In this document: positions 43,729-53,790 of the stretch, one piece after another
Layout: each line of letters starts with the position of its first letter
Numbering within the stretch: position 1 is the stretch's first letter
NCBI RefSeq assembly: GCF_000169435.1
Contig: NZ_AAYB01000002.1
Location: 124,001 to 188,000, forward strand
DNA: 64,000 nucleotides
From: Roseobacter sp. CCS2
Lineage (GTDB): Bacteria; Pseudomonadota; Alphaproteobacteria; Rhodobacterales; Rhodobacteraceae
Reading direction: 5' to 3'
The notes under the pieces: generated by a model
The model's input: the letters and a program-made list of their open reading frames with translations, nothing else
What the model was told of the DNA's origin: nothing
The model's database searches: none
Made by a program: the position numbers and the translations under genes

Positions 43729-44283
43729 TCAGCCAGCCACCCAGATAAGCAAACCGACAAAGATGAACATGGCAATCAGCGCATACATGGCGATCATACC
43801 ACCGACGCGTGCATCGGATTTGGGCGGTTTGCCTGTGGGCGTGCCCGGCGTGACTTCTGCCCCCTCCGACGGGAGCGGTTCGAATTTCACGGCTGAGCCT
43901 TCTTCGGTATAGGTGCCGATCCATTTGAGCGGCGCAGTTGGCGTGATGGTGGTCTCAAACCCGCCAAAGGCTTGCGAAAGCACGATCAAGACTTGCCCGC
44001 TCATCGCGTTCAGGCGGGATGCATGGGGTTTGACGTCTTCTTCGGCCACGCCCAGCCCTTCGACAAGATACCCGGCAAGCCCAACACCTGCGAGATTGCT
44101 GAGGGGGAAAAGTTCGATGAAATCAGTGTTGAGGTTGGACACACCCAAGGCGCGGTTAATGGGGGCGGGGGTGTCTTCATCCGGGCTTTGGGTGAAGGTT
44201 TCCGCTTGTTCGGTTGTCAGATTGGCCATGAAAATGCGGATGACACCGCGTTCAGTCGCTTTGATGTGGAACGTTTCGCTCAT
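43729..44283 (-). CDS. Conserved hypothetical protein with C-terminal membrane helix
   Basis: This encodes 184 residues between pyrB and the pyrC homologue. Residues 1-140 are soluble, with [20 protein letters not shown] in the middle; the C terminus is one membrane helix ([20 protein letters not shown]). Its ATG overlaps the pyrB stop by four bases. I recall a homologue between these genes in other roseobacters; a structural or assembly role with the carbamoyltransferase is a guess. Confidence 0.7.
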   Translation of the reverse strand: MSETFHIKATERGVIRIFMANLTTEQAETFTQSPDEDTPAPINRALGVSNLNTDFIELFPLSNLAGVGLAGYLVEGLGVAEEDVKPHASRLNAMSGQVLIVLSQAFGGFETTITPTAPLKWIGTYTEEGSAVKFEPLPSEGAEVTPGTPTGKPPKSDARVGGMIAMYALIAMFIFVGLLIWVAG

Positions 44284-45236
44284 ACCATTACCTCTTGCGG
44301 TTTGCGGCTGGCGCGCAGGTTCTGTGCCAGAAGGTCCATCGCGGCCATGCGCACGGCAACGCCCATTTCGACCTGTTCTTGAATGACGGATCGGTTGATG
44401 TCATCCGCGATCGTCCCGTCAATTTCAACGCCACGGTTCATCGGGCCGGGGTGCATGACGATGGCGTCTGGTTTGGCGTGCGCGAGTTTGGCCGCATCGA
44501 GGCCGTAGCGGTGGAAATATTCCCTCTCTGACGGGATGAACCCCCCGTCCATGCGTTCCTTTTGCAGGCGGAGCATCATGACAACATCGACGTCTTGCAG
44601 GCCTTCTTCCATGTCCTCGAAAACCTCAACACCGAAATCGGCGACGCCAGAGGGCATCAATGTGGGTGGGGCGATCAACCTGATCCGGTTTTCCATCTTG
44701 CCCAGAAGCATGATGTTTGACCGGGCCACGCGGCTGTGCGCGATATCGCCGCAGATGGCAATCGACAGACGATGCAGGCGGCCTTTGGCGCGCCGGATCG
44801 TCAGTGCGTCTAGCAGCGCTTGCGTGGGATGTTCGTGCCTGCCGTCGCCCGCGTTCAGCACGGCGCAGTTGACCTTTTGCGCCAGCAGATCGACCGCCCC
44901 CGAATGCGGGTGCCGCACGACCAGCAGATCGGGGCGCATAGCGTTTAGGGTCAGCGCCGTATCAATCAGCGTTTCACCCTTTTTAATGGATGATGCCTGC
45001 ATCCCCATGTTCATCACATCGGCACCCAGACGCATGCCTGCCAGCTCAAAACTGGCTTGGGTGCGGGTAGAGTTTTCAAAGAACATATTGATCTGCGTCA
45101 GACCTGCCAGCACATCACGGTGTGCCACGCCGCGGCGGTTATGGTCGGCATAGCTGTCGGCCAAGTCCAAAAGCGTCGTGATTTCGGTAGGATGCAGAGG
45201 TTCAATGCCCAAAAGATGCTTGGCGCGGAATGTCAT
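44280..45236 (-). CDS. pyrB: Aspartate carbamoyltransferase catalytic subunit
   Basis: The enzyme condenses carbamoyl phosphate and aspartate, the committed step of pyrimidine synthesis. The 318-residue protein has the phosphate-binding [32 protein letters not shown] and HPGPMNRG motifs. GAGGG five bases before the ATG at 45236 fixes the start. It is followed by a small membrane-anchored protein and the degenerate dihydroorotase; the three probably form one operon. Confidence 0.95.
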   Translation of the reverse strand: MTFRAKHLLGIEPLHPTEITTLLDLADSYADHNRRGVAHRDVLAGLTQINMFFENSTRTQASFELAGMRLGADVMNMGMQASSIKKGETLIDTALTLNAMRPDLLVVRHPHSGAVDLLAQKVNCAVLNAGDGRHEHPTQALLDALTIRRAKGRLHRLSIAICGDIAHSRVARSNIMLLGKMENRIRLIAPPTLMPSGVADFGVEVFEDMEEGLQDVDVVMMLRLQKERMDGGFIPSEREYFHRYGLDAAKLAHAKPDAIVMHPGPMNRGVEIDGTIADDINRSVIQEQVEMGVAVRMAAMDLLAQNLRASRKPQEVMV

Positions 45237-45289
45237 GAGGGCCCTCTTCAAAGCGGTTCAAGCTCTTATAGGGATGTGGGTGGACTGCT

Positions 45290-45733
45290 TCAATGGGGGC
45301 AAGTCAGTGTCGTTGGTCGTGTCCTTAAATCCCACGGAACTATGAAGCTGTGTTGCCGGTATGACCAGTTTCCATATCGCGGCACACCGTCATCAACGAT
45401 GATGAGCGTCGCGTGCGCGGTCCTGCGACCTTTGCCGAAAGTTAGCAAGGTCAAATCACGGGCATCTTCGACGAACCGTCTACTTTGGTTTAGATAGATG
45501 CAAGAACGGGCGCCATTGGCTTGCATGCTTGCAGAATGGTTTATGACGGCAGGATAAAGGGCGCTTGCCGCAGTGAGTAAGATTAGCATGCACGCGACGG
45601 ACCAGTTGTAAACGGCTGAAAGCCGTCCGGCCTTTGCGAATGATAGAACGGCAAGGGCAATGCAGATGATGCCGATATGCGTGATGTAGGCGTAACCAGT
45701 GCCCTGAAAGACATCCGAGGCTTTGTAAAACAA
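45290..45733 (-). CDS. Downstream half of a TAG-interrupted membrane protein frame
   Basis: This frame of about 147 residues (and open further upstream to the TAG at 45803-45805) holds membrane segments around GYAYITHIGIICIALAVLSF and CMLILLTAASALYPAVI, then a cytosolic or periplasmic tail with cysteines. It is in the same frame as the 85-residue protein at 45803-46060, with only the single TAG codon between. No good start codon exists downstream of the TAG: TTG or CTG only, with no clear ribosome site. So it may be the second part of one broken gene. Confidence 0.42.
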   Translation of the reverse strand: MFYKASDVFQGTGYAYITHIGIICIALAVLSFAKAGRLSAVYNWSVACMLILLTAASALYPAVINHSASMQANGARSCIYLNQSRRFVEDARDLTLLTFGKGRRTAHATLIIVDDGVPRYGNWSYRQHSFIVPWDLRTRPTTLTCPH

Positions 45734-45802
45734 AAGAAGCGCAAGACAGGCTCCGTTTGCGACATGCGGTATTCTTTCAAGCAGATGAGGTTTGGTGTTT
45801 AT

Positions 45803-46060
45803 CTACCATGCTTCGCGCGTAAACCGGCAAGCCCATATCCGTATTGCAAATGAGATTAGGATCAAAAAGTTAAGCCCTGCAACGTATAAGACAGCTATCG
45901 CCCATGCGAATTCTTGGTCAGGTGCCGGGACCAGAAGAAGTGTCAGCCAACAGTAGCCGGACGTCAGGACCAAAATGTTGATCCAAACCCAAACAGCGCG
46001 CATGGGTGCGATGGAGATTGGTATCAGTACAACGGCGGCAATAAGAAATAGAACGTGCAT
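45803..46060 (-). CDS. Small three-helix membrane protein, possibly truncated by TAG
   Basis: The 85-residue product starts MHVLFLIAAVVLIPISIAPM and has three hydrophobic segments (also WINILVLTSGYCWLTLLLV and LYVAGLNFLILISFAIRIW). It ends in WACRFTREAW then TAG, and the same frame continues for 170 codons of further membrane-like sequence. Family unknown. It lies opposite the uracil-DNA glycosylase gene, with about 100 bases between starts. Confidence 0.5.
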   Translation of the reverse strand: MHVLFLIAAVVLIPISIAPMRAVWVWINILVLTSGYCWLTLLLVPAPDQEFAWAIAVLYVAGLNFLILISFAIRIWACRFTREAW

Positions 46061-46161
46061 GCTGTGGGTTTAGGCACAAACCAAGCAGCGCCGGTGTGCC
46101 ATTCAATTAGTTTTCGTGCAGGCACTGCACACCGATCCTAATCGCGTCTATCATAATCGGG

Positions 46162-46953
46162 ATGGATTCGAGCGAGATATATTGGAACGACCGTGCGCTG
46201 CTGGAGTGGCAGGTCGAGTTGGGGGCGACGGATGCTATTCTGGACGCGCCTGTGGACCGTTACGCGCTAGAGGCGGCAAAACCTGCGCCGAAGGTGGCGG
46301 CTGCGACTGAGAAGCCTGCGGCTGCGCCTGTCCCGACCAAAGCGCCGGAGGTGGATGCTGTCGCTTTGGCGCGTACTGCCGCAGAGACGGCTGGCGATTT
46401 GAATGCGCTCTCATCGGCGATGCAAGCCTTTGAGCATTGTGAGTTGAAGAAGGGCGCGCGCAGCTTTGTGTTCTGTGATGGCAACCCGGCAGCGCGGGTC
46501 ATGATCATTGGTGAGGCGCCGGGCCGTGAAGAGGATCGCGCGGGGCGGCCTTTCGTGGGCCGTGCCGGGCAGTTGCTGGACCGGATGCTGGAGGCCATTC
46601 AGATGGGGCGTGCTGCCGATGATGCGGCGCGCAGTGTGTACATCACCAATGTGCTGCCGTGGCGTCCGCCGTCGAACCGCACACCGGATAAAGATGAAAT
46701 CGCAATGATGTTGCCGTTTTTGGAAAGGCATGTGGCTTTGGCTGATCCGGAGATTGTTGTGCTGATGGGCAATACACCTTGTCAGGCGTTGCTTGGTCGT
46801 ACCGGGATCACGCGGATGCGCGGCAATTGGGTCGATGTTCTGGGCAAGCCATGCCTGCCGATGTTCCACCCGGCCTATCTTTTGCGCAACCCGATTGCCA
46901 AGCGCGAGGCTTGGGCTGATTTGCTAGATTTGAATGCTCGGTTGCGGGGGTAA
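46162..46953 (+). CDS. Uracil-DNA glycosylase family protein without the usual Fe-S cysteines
   Basis: This 263-residue protein has an Ala/Pro-rich N-terminal region of about 80 residues and a glycosylase core with [20 protein letters not shown] and a later [11 protein letters not shown]. Type 4 enzymes carry four cysteines for a 4Fe-4S cluster. Here a single Cys stands in FEHCELKKG, the position CRPP reads PWRPP, and the expected Cys before PFLERHV reads Met or Leu. It is therefore a cluster-less variant. Removal of uracil from DNA is the likely activity, but it may differ. Confidence 0.85.
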   Translation: MDSSEIYWNDRALLEWQVELGATDAILDAPVDRYALEAAKPAPKVAAATEKPAAAPVPTKAPEVDAVALARTAAETAGDLNALSSAMQAFEHCELKKGARSFVFCDGNPAARVMIIGEAPGREEDRAGRPFVGRAGQLLDRMLEAIQMGRAADDAARSVYITNVLPWRPPSNRTPDKDEIAMMLPFLERHVALADPEIVVLMGNTPCQALLGRTGITRMRGNWVDVLGKPCLPMFHPAYLLRNPIAKREAWADLLDLNARLRG

Positions 46954-46965
46954 GAAGGAGTATTG

Positions 46966-47520
46966 ATGAAACGACTGGCAGTGATTGCGGCGCTTTGCGC
47001 GGGGCCTGTGGCGGCTGATCCGCTGGACCTGATCGACTATGATGCGCTGTTTGCGGATAAGGCCGCGGACGTCATGGATGTCTCAGAGACCCGTTCGCTT
47101 TTACGCATCGGTGATGTCACGCTGATTCGCGATGAAAGCCTGCCGCGCGGCTATACAGGCCTTGATGAAGGCGGGCAGGGTGCGATGGGGTGCTTTGTCA
47201 GCATCTTGGCCACGATAGAAAGTGCGATGCAGGCGTGCGAGGCGGAGCTGCCTGCCGCGCAGGTCGAAACGCAGACGGCCTATCGCAGTGCAGCTTTGGC
47301 GTTTTATGCCGAGAATGTGATCCCGCCTGTTGATCCTGAATTGGCGCAAGAGCGCTACAACGCCCTCGTTTCATCGCAAATCGAAGGGGCGCGCCCGTTT
47401 TGTTCGAACCTTGATTTGGTGACAACGCTGGCCGATCGTGTTTTCTCGCCGGAAGGGGCCGAAGAAATCAGCGGGATGATGGCGACCCCGCGTTTGCCGG
47501 TTGCCAACCCGTGCCTGTGA
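46966..47520 (+). CDS. Hypothetical exported protein
   Basis: The 184-residue product has a short signal peptide (MKRLAVIAALCAGPVAA) and a mature part with four cysteines (GCF, QAC, PFC and the C-terminal PCL). GAAGGAG lies six bases before the ATG at 46966. It is 13 bases after the glycosylase gene and eight before moaB, so the three are probably co-transcribed. No family is recognised. Confidence 0.72.
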   Translation: MKRLAVIAALCAGPVAADPLDLIDYDALFADKAADVMDVSETRSLLRIGDVTLIRDESLPRGYTGLDEGGQGAMGCFVSILATIESAMQACEAELPAAQVETQTAYRSAALAFYAENVIPPVDPELAQERYNALVSSQIEGARPFCSNLDLVTTLADRVFSPEGAEEISGMMATPRLPVANPCL

Positions 47521-47527
47521 GGACCAG

Positions 47528-48070
47528 ATGAGCCGTATTGATGAAACGATGGACTTTGTGCCGGTCCGCATTGCCGTGATGACGGTCAGCGACACGCGGC
47601 AAGTGGCGAATGATAAATCAGGGCAAACCTTGGTGGATCGGATTGCGGCCGCCGGTCATACGCTGGCGGATCGCACAATCATCGCGGACGAACGGGATCA
47701 GATTGCGGAAAAACTGCGCGCATGGTGCGCGGATGATGCGGTTGATGTGGTTATCTCCACTGGTGGGACAGGCCTGACCGGGCGCGATGTCACAGTGGAG
47801 GCGCACCGCGATGTGTATGAGAAAGAGATTGATGCGTTTGGCACGATCTTCACCATCGTCAGCATGCAAAAGATCGACACCAGTGCAGTGCAAAGTCGTG
47901 CGACGGCGGGTGTGGCCCAAGGGACGTATCTGTTTGCCCTGCCGGGATCGCCGGGCGCTTGTAAGGATGCTTGGGATGAAATTCTGGTCAAACAGCTCGA
48001 TTATCGCCACCGTCCCTGTAATTTTGTGGAAATCATGCCGCGCTTGGATGAACACTTGCGACGGAAGTAA
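47528..48070 (+). CDS. moaB: Molybdenum cofactor biosynthesis protein B
   Basis: The 180-residue protein adenylylates molybdopterin or plays the equivalent role of MogA, using the fold with STGGTGLTGRDVTVEAH and LPGSPGACKDAWDEIL. It belongs to the same pathway as mobA, mobB and moeA at 9.4-12.6 kb but is placed apart from them. Its stop is followed by a small hairpin. Confidence 0.92.
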   Translation: MSRIDETMDFVPVRIAVMTVSDTRQVANDKSGQTLVDRIAAAGHTLADRTIIADERDQIAEKLRAWCADDAVDVVISTGGTGLTGRDVTVEAHRDVYEKEIDAFGTIFTIVSMQKIDTSAVQSRATAGVAQGTYLFALPGSPGACKDAWDEILVKQLDYRHRPCNFVEIMPRLDEHLRRK

Positions 48071-48085
48071 CGCCTGCGTGCGTTA
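48068..48085. terminator. Small hairpin after moaB
   Basis: TAACGC and GCGTTA are perfect six-base arms with a six-base loop, starting at the moaB stop codon. No T-run follows, so intrinsic termination is not secure; it may instead be a stabilising hairpin at the end of the transcript. Confidence 0.35.
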
Positions 48086-48140
48086 AACTGGAAAGCAAAT
48101 CGCCGCCGCCTAGGTTTAGATGGGGCGAAGGGATATCAAT

Positions 48141-49595
48141 ATGCGGTTTCTACGACGCAGCCTTACAGGTGTTTTCTTGCTGGCGGTTACGCTGGCCCTG
48201 ATCGCCTGGGCAGGTGAAATGGTGCGTGGTGCTGTTGTGGCGCGCATGAACGAAGAACCACGCAGTTTTCCCCAGCGTGAACGGGTTCTGGCAGTAAATG
48301 TAGTGATGTTAGAACCGCAGACGCTTGTCCCTGAACTGACCGTTTTTGGTGAACTGCGCAGCCAGCGCACCCTTGACTTGCGCAGTGCGACAGGTGGGAC
48401 CGTGGTAGAAGCCAGCGATGCGTTGGTTGAAGGCGGCACGGTTCAGCAAGGCCAGCTTTTGTTGCGCATTGACCCGGTTGAGGCGCAGGCGGCGTTAGAC
48501 CGCGTGCGCGCTGATTTACAAGATGCGCAGGCCGAGGTGCGTGATGCGGAACGTGCGTTGATTTTAGCCGAGGATGAATTGGACGCAGCGCGGTCTCAGG
48601 CCGTGTTGCGGGATCAGGCTTTGGCCCGTGCGCAAGACTTGGAAACGCGTGGTGTGGGCACGGCGGCTGCAGTTGAAACGGCGGAATTGGCGGCGTCTGC
48701 TGCGCAGGCGGCGGTATTGACGCGCAGGCAGGCCTCTGCCTCGGCCCAAGCGCGGATTGATCAGGCGACAACACGGTTGGCGCGGGCTGAAATTGGTGTG
48801 GCAGAGGCGGAGCGCGCGGTGGCAGATACCGAGGTTTTTGCGGCATTTGATGGTACATTGGCGGATGTGACCGTCAGTGCGGGTGGCCGTGTCACCGCGA
48901 ATGAACGCTTTGCGCAATTGGTTGATCCGACGCGATTAGAGGTGTCTTTCCGGGTGTCCACCTCGCAGTATGCGCGGTTGTTGGATGAGGCCGGTGACCT
49001 GATCAACGCGCCGATTGCGGTGACGTTGGATGTATCTGGTGTGAACTTACGCGCGATGGGGCAAATTACCCGCGAAGGTGCCGCCGTGGGCGCGGGGCAA
49101 ACGGGTCGTTTGCTATTCGCGCAGTTGGAGGCGGCCCCCGGTTTCCGCCCCGGTGATTTTGTGACCGTGCGGATTAATGAGCCTGCCTTGGAAGGCGTGG
49201 CGCTGGTGCCTGCAACCGCAGTCGCGCCCGATCAGACCGTGCTGATTGTGGGTGATGAGGACCGGTTGAGTGTGGCTGATGTGACTTTGCTGCGCCGTCA
49301 GGGTGATGACGTGATTATCGGTGTGGGTGATGCAGCCGGGGCGACAATTGTCGCCGAACGCTCACCATTATTGGGCGCCGGGATCAAGGTGCGCCCGATT
49401 GTTCCGGGCGGGGTCGCGGCCGCAGCAGAGCCTGAGATGATTACGCTGGATGACGAACGTCGCGCGAAACTGATTGCCTTTGTCAATGAAGGTCGCATGC
49501 CCGATGACGTGAAAGCGCGCATTATCGGGCAGTTGGAAGAAGATGAAGTATCTTCAGATACCGTAACCCGCCTTGAAGCGCGGATGGGCAGCTGA
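48141..49595 (+). CDS. Efflux RND transporter periplasmic adaptor subunit
   Basis: This 484-residue membrane-fusion protein bridges an RND pump and an outer-membrane channel. The N-terminal helix (LTGVFLLAVTLALIAWAG) is followed by a lipoyl-like domain (TVFGELRSQRTLDLRSATGG), a long coiled coil rich in Ala, Glu and Arg (about residues 110-230) and a beta-barrel part. The ATG at 48141 is preferred because AAGGGA lies seven bases upstream; the 48120 ATG is not. It overlaps the permease gene by TGATG. Confidence 0.93.
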   Translation: MRFLRRSLTGVFLLAVTLALIAWAGEMVRGAVVARMNEEPRSFPQRERVLAVNVVMLEPQTLVPELTVFGELRSQRTLDLRSATGGTVVEASDALVEGGTVQQGQLLLRIDPVEAQAALDRVRADLQDAQAEVRDAERALILAEDELDAARSQAVLRDQALARAQDLETRGVGTAAAVETAELAASAAQAAVLTRRQASASAQARIDQATTRLARAEIGVAEAERAVADTEVFAAFDGTLADVTVSAGGRVTANERFAQLVDPTRLEVSFRVSTSQYARLLDEAGDLINAPIAVTLDVSGVNLRAMGQITREGAAVGAGQTGRLLFAQLEAAPGFRPGDFVTVRINEPALEGVALVPATAVAPDQTVLIVGDEDRLSVADVTLLRRQGDDVIIGVGDAAGATIVAERSPLLGAGIKVRPIVPGGVAAAAEPEMITLDDERRAKLIAFVNEGRMPDDVKARIIGQLEEDEVSSDTVTRLEARMGS

Positions 49596-52500
49596 TGGTC
49601 ACCGGGGCTGAGCGGTTGAACGCAGGCGCAGGCGGTCTTCTGTCTTATTTCACGCGGCACAGGACGGCGGCAAATTTGCTGCTGGTTGTGATGCTGACTG
49701 CTGGCTTGTTCGCCTTCCCCAATATGCGGGCGCAGTTTTTCCCTGATGTGGTTGTCGATGACCTGACGGTTTCGGTCACGTGGTCCGGCGCGGGTGCGGA
49801 GGACGTGGACGAGGCTATCGTGCAGGTTCTGGAACCTGTGTTGCTGGGGGTTGAGGGCGTTACCTCTTCCGCTGCGACATCGCGTGAAGGCCGCGCGTCG
49901 ATCCGTATCGAGTTTGACCCGGGCTATGACATCGACCGCGCGGCGGAGGATGTACAACTGGCCGTTGATAGCACAACGAGCCTGCCAGAGGATGCTGATG
50001 AACCATCTGTCCGGCGCGGCGGATGGCGCGACCGGGTCACCGACGTGGTGATCACGGGGCCTGTGGGCGTTGATCAGTTGGGGCGTTTTGCGGACGAGTT
50101 TTCGACGCGGCTGTTTGCCGAAGGCGTGACGCAGGTCATTGTGCAGGGTGTCGCGGCCCCGTCCACGATTGTTGAGGTGCCGTCGCTGTCGCTGATCCAA
50201 TACGACATTGGGTTGTCGGATATCTCCGCGCGCATTGCCGAAGAAGCTGCGGCTGATCCGGCAGGTGACGTATCGGCCAACGCGCGGGTGCGGACTGGGG
50301 TGGCCAAGCGCACGGCTGAAGACATTGGCGGGATTGTGCTGCGGTCCAATGCTGATGGGTCGCAACTGACGATTGATGATGTGGCGACGGTACGGGTAGA
50401 GGGTGCGGACCGCAACCGCGCCTATTTTGTGGGTGAAAATCCGGCGATCAAGGTGCGTGTGCAGCGGACGCCGCAGGGTGATGCAATTGGCATGCAAGAA
50501 ACGGTCGAGGAGGTCGCGCGCGCGTTGACCGCTTCATTGCCCAATGGCGTTTCGATTGAGCTGACCAATGGCCGCGCGGAACTGATCGAGGGGCGTTTGA
50601 ATATCCTGTTGGATAACGGGCTGACCGGGCTGATGCTGGTGGTTGGGCTGTTGTTCCTGTTCCTGAATGCGCGCACGGCGTTCTGGGTCGCCTTTGGCAT
50701 CCCTGTCGCAATGCTGGCCGCGATTGCACTGATGTATGCGGTGGGGATCACGATCAACATGATCTCGCTTTTTGCGCTGATTATCACGCTGGGGATCGTG
50801 GTGGATGACGCGATTGTTGTGGGCGAACACGCTGATTTTAGGGTCAGGCAACTGGGTGAGGACCCGACTGTTGCGGCGGAACGCGCGGCGAAGCGGATGT
50901 TCAGCCCGGTGTTTTCGGCCACGATTACGACGATTATCGCCTTCTTTGGGCTGGTGATCATCGGCGGCCGCTTTGGCGATCTGATCTCTGACATTCCGTT
51001 TACGGTGATTGTGGTGCTGGCGGCCAGTCTGATCGAGTGTTTCCTGATCTTGCCAAACCACCTTGCGCATTCCATCGCGCATTCGGCGAAAGAGCATTGG
51101 TATGACTGGCCTTCGCGCACGGTAAACCGTGGCTTTGATTGGTTCAAGGAAACGCTGTTTCGGCCTTTTATGGGGTTTGTGATCAAGGCGCGTTATCCGG
51201 TGTTTGCAATGGCGGTTGTGTTGTTGGCTAGCCAGATCACGCTTTTCATCAAGGGCGACGTCAGTTGGCGGTTCTTTAACGCCCCAGAGCAAAGCCAGGT
51301 GACCGGCAATTTTGCCATGCTCCCCGGTGCGACGCGCGATGACACGTTCGAGATGATGCGCGAAATGCAGCGCGCAGCCGAAGCGCTGGGCGCGGAATAT
51401 GAGGCTGAACATGGCGCAAACCCGCTAAAATTTGTGGTAGCCGAGATTGGTGGTAATTCGGGCCGCGCGATTGCGGGGTCTGATACCAAAGACGCCGATC
51501 AGTTGGGTGCAATCACAATTGAACTAATTGATGCCGATAGCCGCCCTTACACCAGTTTTGCTTTTGTCGCCGCATTGCAGGACGCGATTGTGCAGCATCC
51601 GATGGCGGAAACAGTCAGCTTTCGCAGTTGGGGCTCTGGCCCCGGCGGTGACAGTCTGGATGTGCAGATGTTTGGTGCTGATAGCGAAACATTGAAGGTG
51701 GCGGCCGAGGCGCTGAAGACAGAGCTTGCGCAATTTGCCGAGATTTCGGGACTTGAGGATACGTTGGCCTATGACAAGGAAGAGTTGATCCTTGAGTTGA
51801 CACCACAAGGCGATGCGCTGGGCCTGAGCATTGACGGGTTGGGTCGCGTGCTGCGCAACCGTTTGGGCGGGATTGAAGCGGCGAGTTTTCCGGATGGCGC
51901 GCGATCAGCGACGATCAGGGTGGAATTGCCTGCGGGAGAGTTGTCGGCGGATTTTCTGGATCGCACGCAGATCAGAACGCCTGAAGGTGTTTACGTGCCC
52001 CTCCCCGATGTCGTGACCGTGCAAAGCCGGACCGGCTTTTCCACCGTGCGGCGCGAGAATGGCATTCAGTTGATTTCCGTCATCGGAGATCTGGATGATG
52101 AGGATGCGGCAAGGGCCACGGAAATACAGCAGATCATCAACGACGATATCCTGCCGCGTATGGAGAGTGACTTTGGGATTGAAACGCAACTGTCTGGGCA
52201 AAGCGAGCAGGAACAGCGGTTCCTGAATGATGCGCGGACCGGTCTGATTTTGGTCCTGTTGGGGATTTACCTGACGCTGTCGTGGATTTTCAGCAGTTGG
52301 ACGCGGCCTGTTGTCGTGATGTCGATTATTCCATTTGCCTTGGTGGGGACCATTTTTGGGCATTACGTTTGGGATATTCCGCTGAGCATGTTCACAGTCG
52401 TCGGCCTGATCGGGATGGTGGGGATCATCATCAACGACAGTATCGTGCTGGTCACGACGGTGGATGAATATGCGCAGGATCGTGGTCTGGTGCCTGCGAT

Positions 52501-52990
52501 TATTGATGGGACGGTGGACCGTTTGCGGCCTGTGATGCTAACCACATTGACGACGGTGCTGGGGCTGACGCCGCTGCTTTATGAGGGTTCTAATCAGGCG
52601 GAATTTTTGAAACCCACGGTGGTGACGCTGGTGTTTGGTTTGGCCTTTGGCATGGTGCTTGTGCTGTTGATCGTGCCATCCGTCATGGCCATGCAAGCGG
52701 ATGTGTATCGGCAGGTACAATCGGCAAAGCGTGCGCTACGCGGGCGCAGGCTGGCGATGTTCGTGCCTGCAGGGCTGGGTGCTTTGGGGGCCTTGATGCT
52801 CTTTGCAGTGACGGTTGGGCCGGTTGTGTTTACAGGGGCACCTTTGCCAGCGGTGGCGGCCGTCTTACCGATGCTCAATAGCGGCATGGGGGCTGCTTTT
52901 GGCCTTTTCGTGATAGGGCTGATGGTGCTTTTGCTGGCGATCTATGTCATCGCCTTGCTGGGGCAAAGCCTGCGCCGCGCGCGCAGCTAG
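49595..52990 (+). CDS. Efflux RND transporter permease subunit
   Basis: The 1131-residue inner-membrane pump has the usual 12-helix layout: an N-terminal helix, two large periplasmic loops and two sets of helices. The proton-relay region is IVVDDAIVVGEHADFRVRQL in the first half and GIIINDSIVLVTTVDEYAQD in the second. It is somewhat longer than typical and ends in an extra membrane segment (about residues 1050-1120). The lack of an outer-membrane channel gene nearby is normal. The substrate is unknown. It converges on the DsbD-alpha gene with a four-base stop overlap. Confidence 0.94.
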   Translation: MVTGAERLNAGAGGLLSYFTRHRTAANLLLVVMLTAGLFAFPNMRAQFFPDVVVDDLTVSVTWSGAGAEDVDEAIVQVLEPVLLGVEGVTSSAATSREGRASIRIEFDPGYDIDRAAEDVQLAVDSTTSLPEDADEPSVRRGGWRDRVTDVVITGPVGVDQLGRFADEFSTRLFAEGVTQVIVQGVAAPSTIVEVPSLSLIQYDIGLSDISARIAEEAAADPAGDVSANARVRTGVAKRTAEDIGGIVLRSNADGSQLTIDDVATVRVEGADRNRAYFVGENPAIKVRVQRTPQGDAIGMQETVEEVARALTASLPNGVSIELTNGRAELIEGRLNILLDNGLTGLMLVVGLLFLFLNARTAFWVAFGIPVAMLAAIALMYAVGITINMISLFALIITLGIVVDDAIVVGEHADFRVRQLGEDPTVAAERAAKRMFSPVFSATITTIIAFFGLVIIGGRFGDLISDIPFTVIVVLAASLIECFLILPNHLAHSIAHSAKEHWYDWPSRTVNRGFDWFKETLFRPFMGFVIKARYPVFAMAVVLLASQITLFIKGDVSWRFFNAPEQSQVTGNFAMLPGATRDDTFEMMREMQRAAEALGAEYEAEHGANPLKFVVAEIGGNSGRAIAGSDTKDADQLGAITIELIDADSRPYTSFAFVAALQDAIVQHPMAETVSFRSWGSGPGGDSLDVQMFGADSETLKVAAEALKTELAQFAEISGLEDTLAYDKEELILELTPQGDALGLSIDGLGRVLRNRLGGIEAASFPDGARSATIRVELPAGELSADFLDRTQIRTPEGVYVPLPDVVTVQSRTGFSTVRRENGIQLISVIGDLDDEDAARATEIQQIINDDILPRMESDFGIETQLSGQSEQEQRFLNDARTGLILVLLGIYLTLSWIFSSWTRPVVVMSIIPFALVGTIFGHYVWDIPLSMFTVVGLIGMVGIIINDSIVLVTTVDEYAQDRGLVPAIIDGTVDRLRPVMLTTLTTVLGLTPLLYEGSNQAEFLKPTVVTLVFGLAFGMVLVLLIVPSVMAMQADVYRQVQSAKRALRGRRLAMFVPAGLGALGALMLFAVTVGPVVFTGAPLPAVAAVLPMLNSGMGAAFGLFVIGLMVLLLAIYVIALLGQSLRRARS

Positions 52991-53790
52991 CCCGCGCTGC
53001 ATCCTAACAGATCAATCGCGTGGCCATTATTGCCCAACACTGTGATCCGCACGCCTGACCGGTCAAAGGCAAAAGGCTGACCGCTGGGATGCACCATCTC
53101 GACCGTGGCGCTGAGCGTGCCACCGGCGCGTGTCACATCCGCTTGCGACACCCAGATGCGCGGATCGCTGGGTTCGATGACAACGAATTCGGCGTAGCCT
53201 GATTTTGCCACATCAATTTGCGTTGTCATGCGCAGACCGTCACTGATGGGATCAATGGCACAGGTGACATCGCCGACATTGGCCTCGGACCGCGTGAGCG
53301 GATCATCGGCAAGTGCCGCGGTAATGGCTGCGTCGTGCGTTCCGGCCTGCGGCAGCAGTGTGTCAAAGGTGTAGGTGACGGGAATACAGATTTCTTCACA
53401 GACGCCAATGGTCAGCTGGCCGGTAACCGCGATATCGCCGGTGACCCCACCGGCATCCACTGTCAGGGGGAAGATGACGCTATCGTAGTAGCCGATGGAT
53501 TGCAGCCCTGCGTCATCAAAGACATCCGGGACGGGCCAATGGGGCGTAATGCTTGTGATCGCACTGTCGCTGGAAAAGCTGAACTGAGGTGGAATGCCTG
53601 CTTCGCCCGGCGCGCGCCAATAGGTGATCCAGCCGGGTTTCAAAGTAATCTTGACGGCCGAAATGTGATCACCATCTGCCGTGCGCCAACCCGGTAAAAT
53701 CTCGAACTGGGCCATATCGCTGTAATCTTGCGCGACTGTCAGTGTCGGCAAAGCCATCAGAGCGAGGGATATCAGCATGTTCTTGCGCAT
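52987..53790 (-). CDS. Exported DsbD-alpha-domain protein
   Basis: This 267-residue protein has a signal peptide (MRKNMLISLALMALPTLTVA) and matches only the N-terminal periplasmic domain of DsbD: ISAVKITLKPGWITYWRAPG, then VTGQLTIGVCEEICIPV with the redox Cys pair. It lacks the eight-helix membrane part and the C-terminal thioredoxin domain, so electrons must come from another protein. It may serve periplasmic cysteine reduction in cytochrome or metal delivery pathways; this is inference. Confidence 0.88.
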   Translation of the reverse strand: MRKNMLISLALMALPTLTVAQDYSDMAQFEILPGWRTADGDHISAVKITLKPGWITYWRAPGEAGIPPQFSFSSDSAITSITPHWPVPDVFDDAGLQSIGYYDSVIFPLTVDAGGVTGDIAVTGQLTIGVCEEICIPVTYTFDTLLPQAGTHDAAITAALADDPLTRSEANVGDVTCAIDPISDGLRMTTQIDVAKSGYAEFVVIEPSDPRIWVSQADVTRAGGTLSATVEMVHPSGQPFAFDRSGVRITVLGNNGHAIDLLGCSAG

